A stretch of DNA of 64,000 bases from an uncultured Lentisphaeria bacterium (GCA_905197955.1 CAJKAR010000023.1:10220-74219), one strand, 5' to 3'. Positions 1 to 9,687 are shown, numbered from the stretch's first letter. Program-made: numbers and translations. The notes: generated by a model not told the origin, from the letters alone.

Positions 1-714
1 TTCGGCAAAGCCGGGCGTTCCCCATGCATCGGCGATACGATCCGCCAGGTGCGCCAGATCCGGAGCATTCTTCTCCATTTCCGCAAGGATTGTGGAAACC
101 CGCCATGCGAACATACCGCTGTTCCAGAGAAAATTTCCGGCCTTCAGGAATTCTTCCGCAGTAGATCGATCCGGTTTTTCGCGAAAGCGGCGGACGCGGA
201 ATCCGGCGACCTCTCCCATGGGTTCTCCGCATTCGATATAGCCGTAATCGGGACTGGGGAAATCCGGTTTGATGCCGATTGTAACGATAGATCCGGGAGC
301 TTCGGAGAGAGCGACAGCGGCTCTGAGATCGCGGATCAGGGCATTCACATTTACGATACAGTGATCGGATGGCAGGAGGAGCATTCCGGCATCTTTTCCT
401 CCGGATTTTGCTTTGACGATGCCCGCGGCAAGAGCAACACAAGGGGCGGTATCTCTGGCGACCGGTTCTCCAATGACATTTTCCTCCGGCAACTGAGGCA
501 GAAGGGTTCGAATCTGCTCGACATATCTGTTGTTTGTGATAATCAAGATACGTTCTGGCGGCAGGATGGGAGTCAGACGCATGACGGTCTGTTCGATCAG
601 AGACATTTCTCCGAAAAGATTCAGCATTTGTTTCGGACGTTTTTCGCGGCTGAGCGGCCAGAAACGTTCTCCCTTCCCGCCAGCCATAATCACAGCAAAA
701 ACCATTCTTTCCAT
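1..714 (-). CDS. manC: Mannose-1-phosphate guanylyltransferase (partial, C-terminus beyond window)
   Basis: The reverse strand reads MERMVFAVIMAGGKGERFW..., the nucleotidyltransferase signature (GGKGERFWPLSREKRPKQ) of GDP-mannose pyrophosphorylases, followed by the EPVARDTAPC, LPSDH and YGYIECG blocks typical of this family. It would convert mannose-1-phosphate and GTP to GDP-mannose in the cytoplasm. The 238 visible codons stay open to the window edge, so the C-terminal half is outside. The start at 714 has GAGGT four bases upstream; an in-frame ATG at 729 is an alternative. It is the last visible gene of the minus-strand polysaccharide operon, 113 bp after the preceding membrane protein, and would supply activated mannose or a mannose-derived sugar. 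Family call is firm; the exact substrate is inferred. Confidence 0.9.
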   Translation of the reverse strand, partial: MERMVFAVIMAGGKGERFWPLSREKRPKQMLNLFGEMSLIEQTVMRLTPILPPERILIITNNRYVEQIRTLLPQLPEENVIGEPVARDTAPCVALAAGIVKAKSGGKDAGMLLLPSDHCIVNVNALIRDLRAAVALSEAPGSIVTIGIKPDFPSPDYGYIECGEPMGEVAGFRVRRFREKPDRSTAEEFLKAGNFLWNSGMFAWRVSTILAEMEKNAPDLAHLADRIADAWGTPGFAE

Positions 715-827
715 AGCGACCTCACTCATTTTTTCCAATTTTTCCAGCAAGACCGGGAGTTAAACTCACCAAAACCGCCATCTGCTGTCATCGCAGACAG
801 TACACACAAGGAATCTCCCGGGAAAAC

Positions 828-3254
828 TTACTGATATTCAACAGCAATCAGGCGAACCCCCAGATTACGAAAATCATTATAGTCCTTATAGACTTTTCCC
901 GGAATCATCGGCACCAGCGGCACAAAGGAAAGCGGAATGGATGAGATACCTTCTGGAAGGTCCAGAGTAATTTCCTGTGTCTCTCCTTGCGTTCCTTTAA
1001 TCTTCCAGAGGGAAACTGGTTTTCCCTTATAAAAGACTTTCACCGTCTTGACAGAAGGAACCGTCAATATTTGAAATACGAGTTTCAGCTTTCCACTTAC
1101 AGCAGGCATCAGTTCAACGGCAGCCATTTGACTGATACTCCAGATTCCGATTCCTTCCGGAGGATAAAATCCGGCAATCCGCTGATAGAATTTCGATTCA
1201 AAGCTGTTGTCAAAAGGAATTTTTGCAGGAAGAATTTCCATGGACTGCAGAAAGAATCCTAATTTTCGCGCATCTTCGGAAACGCCGTAATCTTTCGGAA
1301 CAGTCAATGGTTTTTCCAAGGAGAAATCCAGTTCGATAAAACCGTTTTCCATCAGTTCCTGCGGCAGGAAAAAGAAACGGCATTCCCGCAGGGCATCCAG
1401 AGACTGCGTCCACTGATACAGCAAACGACCATGGGAAGAAATCTTCAAAGTCTGTTCCGGCAGCGCCTTATGCAGGAAAGCCGATCCTTTGAACTTCAAA
1501 AACACACCCTGCTTCTGAGGGGATACCGGCAGCATGATTTTCGCTGTACTTTCTCCCATCCATCGTCCAGAAGCCTCGGGAGCATAAAAACCTTGACAAA
1601 CGATCTCTTTATCGAAAGAAAGAGCTACCGGCAAAGAGACCTTTTTCATCCAGACTGGTCTGGATGAAATATTCATGGAGGCTGGAACATTAATGTAAGT
1701 ACACCATTTTTTACTTTTTTTAAAGTTTTCCAATGCACTCTGCAGGAATTTTTTTTCCTCCTCCGTCTGACAGGAAAATTCGTCCAGAATGGGGACAAAG
1801 CATCCACGATTTGTCAACATAATTTTTCTGACCCGCCCTTCAGAATCTTTAAAATGCGGATAGGGGTCAACAGTCCGTGGACTGCAGAAAAACCAGCAGT
1901 AACAACGTTTCGGACAATTTTTCAGAATAAAAATATCCTCCGGGGGATTATACAACGCCGGATAAGTTTCCAGTACTTTTTTTGCGATTCTGTTATGCGC
2001 AAAATAATCGTTTCCCCAAAGCGAATTCTGCTGCCAGCAGGATGTCACGAATAACACGATCAGAAGATAAGGAAAACAGCGCAGCTTCTGTAAACTGAAA
2101 CAGACAAATATGACCGGAACAAAAATCCAGCTCAAGTAACGTGAAACACCAACCCCCGTATGCGAAATCACATTTGTATTAACTGCAACCGTCAGCAAAA
2201 CCGTTGCAGCTGCAATGAATAACATATTCCAATTTCTGTTTTTCACGCAGTAACAAACGGCACCTAAAAAAAGGAAAGGAAGCAGGAAGGAGACCAGAAT
2301 CAATCCCTGATCCAGCCCGAACCACAAATCAAAAACACGGGCAAAAGTAATATAATCTTTTTTAATTGCATCTTTTACAATGCTCCAGGAACCAAAAACC
2401 AATCTCGTATAGATGGTTGGCAATAAAACAACGAAACCGGCCCAAAAAGCCAAAATGCCATTCAGCCAGGGAATACGTCTGGATGTTTTCCATTCCCTGA
2501 TTAAAACATACAAATAATAAAGGCCCATAAAAAAAGGAAGAAGAGAAGCGGCCATATTCGTCCAGGAGACAAGAGCGCCGATCAAAATCGCTGTTTTATA
2601 CCATCCTCTGCAATAGGCGATCATGGATAACCCCAGACCGGTCAGCAAAAAGATTTCCGGATGAATCCACGACAGATAGATCGTCACCCCCGGCGAATAC
2701 ATCAACAGGATTGCTAAAGCCAGCCGGTAATAAAATCCCAGAGGCATCCATAGCAGAACGCTGACAACAAGCAGAAATAAAAAGAATGAATTTGCCCATA
2801 CGAAACTAACATCCGCACCTTTACCAAATATCCCTGCAATATACTTGAAAGGGAGAGTAAAAACAGAGTAAATCACACTGTGATACGCATAGACACTTCC
2901 GTTATACAAAGTAACTCCGGCATTTCCATGTCCTGTACTATTCGGATAAGAGGGCGGAGGCACCGGATATCGAATTGACTCAGGAATTTCTTTACATGCC
3001 TCTGCATAAGCATTCATTGGAATTCTTGGAGAAAACGTCTGCTCAAACCCTCTCTGCATGAGAAAATATTCCGAAGCATCGCTGCCCCAGAAAGGAGATC
3101 TGGCTGCTTCCCGGCAGCAAAAGACCGCGGCAAACAGAAGAAACAGGCCCAAAATGATATTTTGTGTTTTCTTCAGATTCCAAAAGGATAACAGGACCTC
3201 TCGTTTCTCTCTGAACAAATGAGAAAATGATTCCATTGAAACAAACTGTTTCAT
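828..3254 (-). CDS. Large multi-pass membrane protein (GT-C-like) with two C-terminal GRW-motif domains
   Basis: The 808-residue protein has a first membrane segment near residues 33-47, then a loop with FWGSDASEYF, followed by many hydrophobic segments to about residue 420. This layout is typical of GT-C type polyprenol-phosphate-sugar-dependent glycosyltransferases. Residues about 555-675 and 695-806 are two copies of a roughly 120-residue domain starting GFYAPEASGRW or GFYPPEGIGIW and ending in ARKLG or FRNLG. The same tandem pair ends the 796-residue neighbour and a GT2 protein in the opposite operon. Being last before manC, it probably transfers a sugar or modifies the glycan on the outer face of the inner membrane. 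The enzymatic role is inferred from topology and context only. Confidence 0.7.
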   Translation of the reverse strand: MKQFVSMESFSHLFREKREVLLSFWNLKKTQNIILGLFLLFAAVFCCREAARSPFWGSDASEYFLMQRGFEQTFSPRIPMNAYAEACKEIPESIRYPVPPPSYPNSTGHGNAGVTLYNGSVYAYHSVIYSVFTLPFKYIAGIFGKGADVSFVWANSFFLFLLVVSVLLWMPLGFYYRLALAILLMYSPGVTIYLSWIHPEIFLLTGLGLSMIAYCRGWYKTAILIGALVSWTNMAASLLPFFMGLYYLYVLIREWKTSRRIPWLNGILAFWAGFVVLLPTIYTRLVFGSWSIVKDAIKKDYITFARVFDLWFGLDQGLILVSFLLPFLFLGAVCYCVKNRNWNMLFIAAATVLLTVAVNTNVISHTGVGVSRYLSWIFVPVIFVCFSLQKLRCFPYLLIVLFVTSCWQQNSLWGNDYFAHNRIAKKVLETYPALYNPPEDIFILKNCPKRCYCWFFCSPRTVDPYPHFKDSEGRVRKIMLTNRGCFVPILDEFSCQTEEEKKFLQSALENFKKSKKWCTYINVPASMNISSRPVWMKKVSLPVALSFDKEIVCQGFYAPEASGRWMGESTAKIMLPVSPQKQGVFLKFKGSAFLHKALPEQTLKISSHGRLLYQWTQSLDALRECRFFFLPQELMENGFIELDFSLEKPLTVPKDYGVSEDARKLGFFLQSMEILPAKIPFDNSFESKFYQRIAGFYPPEGIGIWSISQMAAVELMPAVSGKLKLVFQILTVPSVKTVKVFYKGKPVSLWKIKGTQGETQEITLDLPEGISSIPLSFVPLVPMIPGKVYKDYNDFRNLGVRLIAVEYQ

Positions 3255-3260
3255 CTTCTT

Positions 3261-3467
3261 TTATTCCTCTCTAAATAGTTTTTCTTTCATATATCCCAGC
3301 ATCCATTCCTGACTCTCTCCAAAAATAGAATTGGAATTTTGCATAATCAGAGATACGACTAAGGCAACAATAAAACCAGGTAGAATATAGGAGAAGAATA
3401 GATAACAATTAAAAATACTTGATGTCATCCCATCATCTCCATCAGCCAAGATTTTACGACTTTTCAT
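3261..3467 (-). pseudogene. Small one-helix membrane ORF, possible N-terminal remnant of the neighbouring GT-C-like family
   Basis: The 68 codons contain one hydrophobic segment (residues about 20-43) followed by SIFGESQEWM. The large neighbour at 3570-5960 has the same arrangement at its N-terminus (LP.F, hydrophobic stretch, FIFGDSRLFM), so this looks like the first 60 residues of a paralogue whose remainder has been lost. It has a usable ribosome site (AAAGG seven bases before the ATG) and ends six bases before the next gene, so it may still be translated and help pass ribosomes to the gene downstream. A genuine small membrane protein cannot be excluded. Confidence 0.45.
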
Positions 3468-3569
3468 AACATACCTTTCTTTCCAAGGTCATCATGAATG
3501 GTGTTAGTCCCCTGATAAAACAACCATGGTGCCTTTCAGCAGTATAGCTGCAATTCTCTAAGATTCCAG

Positions 3570-5960
3570 CTATTCTTCCTCGATTCTTATCTTTTTAAAA
3601 TGGAATCCTAGTTTACGGTTATCCTGCCCGCCGAAATCAGAAGGACTCTTCACCTCTTTGAACAGGAACATGATATCATTGCTGCCCTCCCGAATCAGTT
3701 TCTTAGGAAACCGGATCTGGTTATTCCAAGATTTTCCGAGCTCAAATACAAATTTCTTCAGTTTTTCCCCATTTAAATAAACACACATTTCGTTGCGCGA
3801 AAACTTTTCATGTAAAAAAGGAAAACCATCGATGGAACAAATTAAATTTCCTGCGACTTTGCCTGCCGGGAATTTCACATGGACTTCTTTCTCTCGACTC
3901 CAACGGCCGCTGGCTTCTTTCTCATTAAAGCCAGACAAATCAGAATATTGAGATATTACGATTTCCATATTTCCCAGCTTTTTTAATTGTATTGCGGAAA
4001 AATAAACCCCCATTTTCCGCATATCCGGCACGCCGAAATCAGAAGGGCTTTTTAATTCTTTAAGACGGAACATAAAATCATTAATCCCATTAACAATCAA
4101 ATCTTTGGGTACAATAAATTGATTTTTCCATTCCTTGCCACGCTCAAAGACAACAGTATCAAGCTTCTTTCCATTGATAAATATATCCATTTCATTTCGA
4201 TCAAACTCTCGATAAAGGAAAGGGAAACCTTCAAAAGAAAAGAATAAATCACATTCCGGAACTCTCAATGGAATTTTAATATGGGCTTCTTTTTCGTTGA
4301 TCCATCGTCCAGTCATTTCAGGCACAGCGAAACCCGATAGAGCAACAGGCCCCTCATTTTTCAGTCTGATGTCTAGAGGATAAGAAAGAGGAATCGCTTT
4401 TGCAAAAAATTCATAAGACAAAAAGCTCTTATATAGCAGGAATCCCCGAGAAGAAAAAACATCCTTAATATTCTGATACAAAGAATGCAATTGAGGATAA
4501 GATGATATACTGCGATCTATTATATAAACCTCATCAGAAAACAGATACTCAGGAATCTCCTTTATTTGAATCGGAACTATAGAATTTTTACCTGTTTCTG
4601 AGTTTCCTTTATCCTTTCGCCAGTTTCCACAAAAAAACCAGACAGAGTCTTGCAGACACGCTAATTTCCAGGAATTAAAATAAGGAAATGGAAACGAGGA
4701 CTCTACTACAACAAAACGCAACTTTTTGGATTTTCCGAGCAACTCTGATATTTCCTTCACACATTCCACGTCACTCTTCTCTATTCTATTGAGCTGTTCG
4801 ACATGTTTGAAAGCAATATCGCCAAAGCAATAGAAAAGTATAATAAATAAAACCGGAAAGATCCCAAAACACCACTTCCATTTTATGTTCATGCACCAAT
4901 ATAAAAGCACAGCAAAGAAAAAAATGTTGGCTGGAAGAAAATAATATTCCCCGAACAACTTCAATACAAAATAACTGAGGAAAAACGCAAGAGACGCAAA
5001 AAGCAAAGAATCTGCCCATAAATGAGCCCGATCTTTTTTTATTATGACAAAAAATAAACGAACGCAACCGAGAAGAAATGACAGAAGAAAAAGCGGATTC
5101 TGACGAAGAATCCTAATTACATTCGACCAGAAACCATAATACCTTCCCGCATTATATGTGTCAGATGCAACTCTATATGAGTAATAATAATACAACATTA
5201 AAAAGAGGCAACTGTTCAGGACCAGAAATATTAAAAAATACAAGTGCTTTCTTGATATCATTTTCCGCCCGAAAAGGAGCAAAAAGCACGCGATTCCCAT
5301 AAAAAAGATAAAATTAGATTCTTTATAATATGTTGCAAGGCAAGCCGCTCCTCCAGCGATACAAAATAACCAGCTCTTATTTGTTTTCAAAGCCGCATAA
5401 TAAGCTGCACCGAAGACAGACAAAAGCAAAACTGTCATTTTTTCAGCATAGATGGGTTCCAAAAAGTAAAAAACAAAAGGAAACTGAAATAGAAGACAGA
5501 GCAAGCTGAGAGGAAGAGCTAACCACATATACCATTTCATATCATTCTCTTTGGAATAACGAACAATGATATATAAAAAGAGGAAAAACGCCGCAGCAAA
5601 CAAAATCCAGATCAGATTATTAATAAAATAAAGTCCTCCCGCCATATTCTCCGGAATTCGAAACTTTTCAAAGAACGAAAGGATATTGTATTCCTGCAGA
5701 TAAAGAGGCCAGAATCTTGCTCCATCTGTATTTTCCGGAGAAAATCCGCCCCAGAACAATGGAATTATCAACTTACTGCCATTCGGGATAAAATGCATAA
5801 ACAATCTGGAATCGCCAAAAATAAAACCGGAAAATCTGGCGATCATCCAGACGAAATAAGAAACGACCAGGAAAAAAGGCAATACAGCAAAAATATAAAA
5901 AGAATGAACTGCACGGTCTTTGTTTTCTATCACCGGAACGTTAACTTCTTCTTTTTTCAT
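3570..5960 (-). CDS. Large multi-pass membrane protein (GT-C-like) with two C-terminal GRW-motif domains
   Basis: This 796-residue protein begins with a membrane segment (about residues 22-45), a short loop with IFGDSRLFMHF, then some ten hydrophobic segments to about residue 385. Residues 543-660 and 676-793 are two strongly similar copies of one domain: both carry ASGRW or MTGRW, NGKKL or NGEKL, the phrase KSPSDFG, then MRKMG or NRKLG. The copies are closer to each other than to those of the 808-residue paralogue, suggesting recent internal duplication or homogenisation. The ATG overlaps the stop of the GtrA gene (ATGA), so translation is coupled. Likely a membrane glycosyltransferase or glycan-modifying enzyme using the lipid-linked sugar made by the GT2/GtrA pair; this is inference. 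The gene is more AT-rich than its flanks, which may mark transfer. Confidence 0.7.
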   Translation of the reverse strand: MKKEEVNVPVIENKDRAVHSFYIFAVLPFFLVVSYFVWMIARFSGFIFGDSRLFMHFIPNGSKLIIPLFWGGFSPENTDGARFWPLYLQEYNILSFFEKFRIPENMAGGLYFINNLIWILFAAAFFLFLYIIVRYSKENDMKWYMWLALPLSLLCLLFQFPFVFYFLEPIYAEKMTVLLLSVFGAAYYAALKTNKSWLFCIAGGAACLATYYKESNFIFFMGIACFLLLFGRKMISRKHLYFLIFLVLNSCLFLMLYYYYSYRVASDTYNAGRYYGFWSNVIRILRQNPLFLLSFLLGCVRLFFVIIKKDRAHLWADSLLFASLAFFLSYFVLKLFGEYYFLPANIFFFAVLLYWCMNIKWKWCFGIFPVLFIILFYCFGDIAFKHVEQLNRIEKSDVECVKEISELLGKSKKLRFVVVESSFPFPYFNSWKLACLQDSVWFFCGNWRKDKGNSETGKNSIVPIQIKEIPEYLFSDEVYIIDRSISSYPQLHSLYQNIKDVFSSRGFLLYKSFLSYEFFAKAIPLSYPLDIRLKNEGPVALSGFAVPEMTGRWINEKEAHIKIPLRVPECDLFFSFEGFPFLYREFDRNEMDIFINGKKLDTVVFERGKEWKNQFIVPKDLIVNGINDFMFRLKELKSPSDFGVPDMRKMGVYFSAIQLKKLGNMEIVISQYSDLSGFNEKEASGRWSREKEVHVKFPAGKVAGNLICSIDGFPFLHEKFSRNEMCVYLNGEKLKKFVFELGKSWNNQIRFPKKLIREGSNDIMFLFKEVKSPSDFGGQDNRKLGFHFKKIRIEEE

Positions 5961-6415
5961 TTTACAGTTATCTTCTGAGATTTTTCTTTTCTGAAAATGA
6001 AAAACTTACTTGCCACGAAGTTTACCAAGGTCACGACAAAATCAGAAATCAACTTCATCAGAAGTCCATTCCAGCCCCAACGATCCACAGAAACATACAT
6101 GATTCCCACATCCAGGACTCCGGTTCCAAGACGGCATCCGACAAACTGGATCATCTCCTTCAGCACCAGAGCCAGTCTCATCGAACGACTTTCAAACACC
6201 CAGATCTTATTCGCAAAAAAAGCAAACAGAACTGCAATCACCCATGCGACAATCGTTCCTGGTACATTCGCAATCTTCAATAAACTTGTGCAGATCCAGT
6301 AGACCGCACCATTGATCACCGTTGTAATCCCCCCGACAATCAAATAAAGAACAATCTCCCGGTAACGAATCGCCAGTTCTTTGATTCCGGATATGGAAAA
6401 AATCGAATTTTTCAT
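5957..6415 (-). CDS. GtrA-family membrane protein
   Basis: The 152-residue product carries four hydrophobic helices and the GtrA-family blocks YLIVGGITTVINGAVYW near the start, FFANKIWVF in the middle and FVASKFFIFR at the end. GtrA-like proteins are thought to flip polyprenol-phosphate-linked sugars across the inner membrane for later transfer. The start at 6415 overlaps the GT2 stop in an ATGA arrangement, and the stop overlaps the next gene in the same way. That makes a GT2-GtrA-membrane-transferase trio like the gtrB-gtrA-gtr serotype-conversion modules. A longer upstream reading frame exists, but it only reads through the GT2 gene. Confidence 0.9.
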   Translation of the reverse strand: MKNSIFSISGIKELAIRYREIVLYLIVGGITTVINGAVYWICTSLLKIANVPGTIVAWVIAVLFAFFANKIWVFESRSMRLALVLKEMIQFVGCRLGTGVLDVGIMYVSVDRWGWNGLLMKLISDFVVTLVNFVASKFFIFRKEKSQKITVK

Positions 6416-7146
6416 TTTTTCAGAATATCTTCCCTGGACATCTTCCGAATACGAAACGCCGTCTTGAAGTATGCAAAATTCGCAAAAAAACCATTCACCG
6501 ATTCCCCTTCCTGACGAGGTCTCCACTGCGCGGGAATCTCAATAAGTTCCACTCCAAGCTTCAACGGTTTCAGCGCGGTCTCCAGGAAGAAAGGATGCCG
6601 CGTCTCCTCCCAGCGAATCGACTGCATCAGATCCGTCGGGAAAATCCGATACCCATACGTCATATCCGTATTCCTGCTCCGGAACAGAATCCCCATGATC
6701 TTTTGAAAGAAATAGTTGCACAGCCATTTAATCTTGGAGTACCCTTCAAATCCACCACCTTTGATCCAGCGGGAGGAGGTCACAATCTTGTCCGGATTCT
6801 GTTTCTCAATCTCAATATATTTCTGCACCAGTTCCGGCGGGGTCTCCAAATCCGCCGACATCATGATAAGATGCGATCCTTTCACCAACTGGAACGCCTC
6901 CTGATACGCAGGACCCACAAACGGTTTCTTCTGATAATAAATCGTCACCGGAACTCCGCAGTTGCTGTCCCGAATCTCCTCTGCAACTTTCACACATTCC
7001 GGAGTGGTCTTCTTGCACAGGACAATAAAAATTTCACACAAATCCTCTTTATTGCAAGTCTCAAGAATCACGTCAACCGTTTTCTTCAGCGAGAACGTCT
7101 CGTTGATTGCGGCAATGATAATGGATACATTTTTCCAGGAACTCAT
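6412..7146 (-). CDS. DPM1-type family 2 glycosyltransferase (polyprenol-phosphate sugar synthase)
   Basis: The 244-residue GT2 enzyme has the N-terminal strand NVSIIIAAINE, the acidic SADLETP motif at the expected DXD position, and the YGYRIFP block of the dolichol-phosphate-mannose-synthase/GtrB branch. It has no C-terminal membrane domain; its partner GtrA overlaps its stop codon. The likely reaction is transfer of a nucleotide-activated sugar to undecaprenyl phosphate at the inner face of the membrane. It starts 16 bp after the flavoprotein gene and belongs to the same operon. The sugar is unknown. Confidence 0.85.
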   Translation of the reverse strand: MSSWKNVSIIIAAINETFSLKKTVDVILETCNKEDLCEIFIVLCKKTTPECVKVAEEIRDSNCGVPVTIYYQKKPFVGPAYQEAFQLVKGSHLIMMSADLETPPELVQKYIEIEKQNPDKIVTSSRWIKGGGFEGYSKIKWLCNYFFQKIMGILFRSRNTDMTYGYRIFPTDLMQSIRWEETRHPFFLETALKPLKLGVELIEIPAQWRPRQEGESVNGFFANFAYFKTAFRIRKMSREDILKK

Positions 7147-7162
7147 CTTCTCTCCTTATCTA

Positions 7163-8353
7163 TTACAAAGCGGCCATTTTTTCCGCAAGCATCATACCTT
7201 TTTCCATGGCAACATCCGAATTCATGTGCTCCCATTCGCCCCAGCGGCCAAGACCTATGATATTATGCGATGCCGCCCATTTCAGAATTCCGGCAATCTG
7301 TTCCGGTTTCCGAATCGTATTCAGAGGATACGCATACTGATTCCGATAATGGTAGTCGCCAGGAGCAGCCGCTCGCGAAGAATTCGTTTCCGTCCAGAAA
7401 CCTCTGGTTCCCAGCGCAAAATTCTCACGGTGCAGAATCCGGTGATACGAAAGATCCGGATCCGCAAAATACGTCCAGTGCGAATCCGTATTGTCCTTCT
7501 TGGCAAAGTAATCAATATCCACCGATGTATAGCGCAGCTGAGCAACCTCCGCAGCAATCTCTTCCGGCAGGGAAGAGGCAAATTCCTGCCACGGAATCGT
7601 ATTGATGATATATTCGGCCTGATATTTTCCATTGACCGTCAATGTCTGCCAATCCAGAGAATGCACAGGAGTCTGATACACGATCTTATCTTTTAAGGCA
7701 TCCGCAATTCTCAGGAAAACTTCTCCATATCCGGCTTTTTTAGGATAATAAAAATCGGCATGTCCCGGAAGAGTTCCAAACGGTTCATGTCTCAGACAGC
7801 TGGTCAGGACCTCTCGGAAAGAAACATTCGGCAACTTGTAAAGCCAATACGTTCCAAGGTCATCCAGATCACAGGAAAAAATCTTTTTGTTGTAAGGAAG
7901 CATATACGTTTCCGCGATTTTATCGCCCAGCTTCCAATAGATCCACTCGGAAAACGCCTCCGGCATCGGAGTCCCCTGAACAGAGCCGGCTCGTGCAATC
8001 GATTCCAGATACTCAATCTGCAACTCCTCCGGAAACTGCCAGATATTGGATTCCAGAGGATAACCGACCTCATATTTTCCAATCCGGATCTTGGTATTCC
8101 GATGGAAAAGATTCCATTCGCTTTCCGGCATATAAGAGAAAATAAAATCAAGTACATTTTTCCGGCGCACATCCAGAATATGTCCACCGCCGAAATCAAC
8201 CGGACCGCCGTCAAACATCACACTCCGGCAGAGTCCTCCTGCTTCAGATTCTTTCTCCACAACAAGAAAATCTGAAACTCCATGTTTTTTCAGGAAAGAA
8301 GCGAAAGTCAAACCAGCCGGTCCCGCCCCCAAAATCAGAAATTTCACCTTCAT
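7163..8353 (-). CDS. FAD-dependent UDP-galactopyranose-mutase/amine-oxidase-like protein
   Basis: The 396-residue protein opens with an FAD-binding Rossmann motif (GAGPAGLTFASFL) and VVEKESEAGGLC, the second contact of this fold. It closes with the block GRWGEWEHMNSD, seen in flavoproteins of capsule and LPS clusters related to UDP-galactopyranose mutase and protoporphyrinogen oxidase. A redox or mutase step on a nucleotide or lipid-linked sugar is the probable role. It lies 42 bp after the nucleotidyltransferase/kinase gene. I cannot tell Glf proper from the related unassigned flavoproteins, so no symbol is given. Confidence 0.7.
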   Translation of the reverse strand: MKVKFLILGAGPAGLTFASFLKKHGVSDFLVVEKESEAGGLCRSVMFDGGPVDFGGGHILDVRRKNVLDFIFSYMPESEWNLFHRNTKIRIGKYEVGYPLESNIWQFPEELQIEYLESIARAGSVQGTPMPEAFSEWIYWKLGDKIAETYMLPYNKKIFSCDLDDLGTYWLYKLPNVSFREVLTSCLRHEPFGTLPGHADFYYPKKAGYGEVFLRIADALKDKIVYQTPVHSLDWQTLTVNGKYQAEYIINTIPWQEFASSLPEEIAAEVAQLRYTSVDIDYFAKKDNTDSHWTYFADPDLSYHRILHRENFALGTRGFWTETNSSRAAAPGDYHYRNQYAYPLNTIRKPEQIAGILKWAASHNIIGLGRWGEWEHMNSDVAMEKGMMLAEKMAAL

Positions 8354-8395
8354 ATCAACCGATTTTCCTCTATTAAGTTTTTGACTTTTATCACT

Positions 8396-9535
8396 TCAAT
8401 CCACCCGGCGCGCTCTGACGCGAATCGCATAGGGAATCGTTTTTTCCGAAATCAGAATCAAATACCCTCCTCCGCCAGCGCCGGAAAGCTTCCAGCCATA
8501 AACCGAATCCTTCATCCGGGCAATGGTTTCATACACTCCCGCCGTAGCCATATTCGGGAACATTTTCAACTGAGCGTCAAAGCATCTTCTGGTAGCTTCC
8601 CCCCAGGCCTTCACATCCTTGTTCAGAATTCCCTGCCAGGCATCTTCGGTGGAATCGGCAAGCTCTTTTATGGAATCCAATGTCACATTCGAATTACTGT
8701 ACACATCGTATCCGGCCTCCCTCGGACGCAGCTGGAACAGCCAGATATGGTTCTCCACAAACGAAAGGATATCGTTATCAATCACAGAATCGATGCTTTT
8801 CGGCCAAAAACCTTTGTCATAATTCAACTTGTTGAGTCCCGGCATCATAATGCCAAGCTGATCCTGCGATCCGCTGATGTTTTTTGTCCCGGGAGGATTT
8901 TCCACGCAGAACAGAGTTTTTGCATGTTCCTCAGGATTTCCCACCGGCAGATTGTTCTTCCAGAGTTCCACGGCTTTTTTGCGGGAACTCGTCGCCATTC
9001 CACTGCGGTCATTAAACTCATAATCCGGCTCAATGGAACATGTAATCACTGATCCGGGATACTGCTCGTTCAACAGAGGCTGATCCATCCAGCCGCCGCA
9101 CAGCTCGACACGGTAAGGAATATGGCACTCCTGGCGAAGAGCCGTCGTCGAACGAACCGGCAGTCCCGCCGAGGGAATTCTTTCACTTACAACAAGTTCA
9201 ATTCCATATTTTTTGCAGAATTTTTCCTTTGCGGGCGTAAAACCATCCGTATTGACAAAAAAGATATCCGGTTTCAGAGCAATAACCTCTTTTTCAAAAT
9301 CCATCACACCGCTTCCGGAATTGATCCAGGCATCTTTGACACAGCGGAGCGCTTTCACCATATAGAGTCGTTCCGCATTATTATTTACAGTCGTGCGACC
9401 TTTCAATTCCCAAATCGTGGAGTCGGAACCAAGCCCGACATAGAGGTCTCCCAGTTTCGCGGCCTCCTGAAAAAAAGCCACATGTCCGCTATGAAGCATA
9501 TCATAGCAGCCGGATACAAACACTTTCTTAGCCAT
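8396..9535 (-). CDS. Fusion of a HldE-C-like nucleotidyltransferase and a GHMP-family sugar kinase
   Basis: Residues 1-130 form a cytidylyltransferase-fold domain with GCYDMLHSGH (residues 9-18) and a GSDSTIWELKGR segment resembling heptose-1-phosphate adenylyltransferases. Residues about 140-379 resemble a GHMP kinase, with CGGWMD near 146-151 in place of the usual GGG.TD motif and SGAGGGGYL near 351-359. The usual glycine-serine-rich ATP loop is represented only by SGMATSS. One polypeptide could phosphorylate a sugar and then activate it with a nucleotide; the substrate is unknown. I chose the ATG at 9535 because AAGGAGGG lies 11 bases upstream and the protein then begins directly at the Rossmann strand. 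First gene of the minus operon. Confidence 0.75.
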   Translation of the reverse strand: MAKKVFVSGCYDMLHSGHVAFFQEAAKLGDLYVGLGSDSTIWELKGRTTVNNNAERLYMVKALRCVKDAWINSGSGVMDFEKEVIALKPDIFFVNTDGFTPAKEKFCKKYGIELVVSERIPSAGLPVRSTTALRQECHIPYRVELCGGWMDQPLLNEQYPGSVITCSIEPDYEFNDRSGMATSSRKKAVELWKNNLPVGNPEEHAKTLFCVENPPGTKNISGSQDQLGIMMPGLNKLNYDKGFWPKSIDSVIDNDILSFVENHIWLFQLRPREAGYDVYSNSNVTLDSIKELADSTEDAWQGILNKDVKAWGEATRRCFDAQLKMFPNMATAGVYETIARMKDSVYGWKLSGAGGGGYLILISEKTIPYAIRVRARRVD

Positions 9536-9687
9536 GGAAACGATATCCCTCCTTGCTGCAAAATAATCCAAAATAAATATCAAGGCCTCCTGACCCCAGG
9601 AAAGCTGTTCCGGCCTGCCAGACTCAACACCCCAACCGCAGGAAACACCGGAACATTTCTGTTATCCAGCCTTGAACCCTCTCTCAT

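Noticed and set aside
49..834. 261-codon plus-strand frame at the left edge
   Set aside because: It is antisense to the mannose-1-phosphate guanylyltransferase frame, which shows clear family motifs on the minus strand and is open to the window edge.
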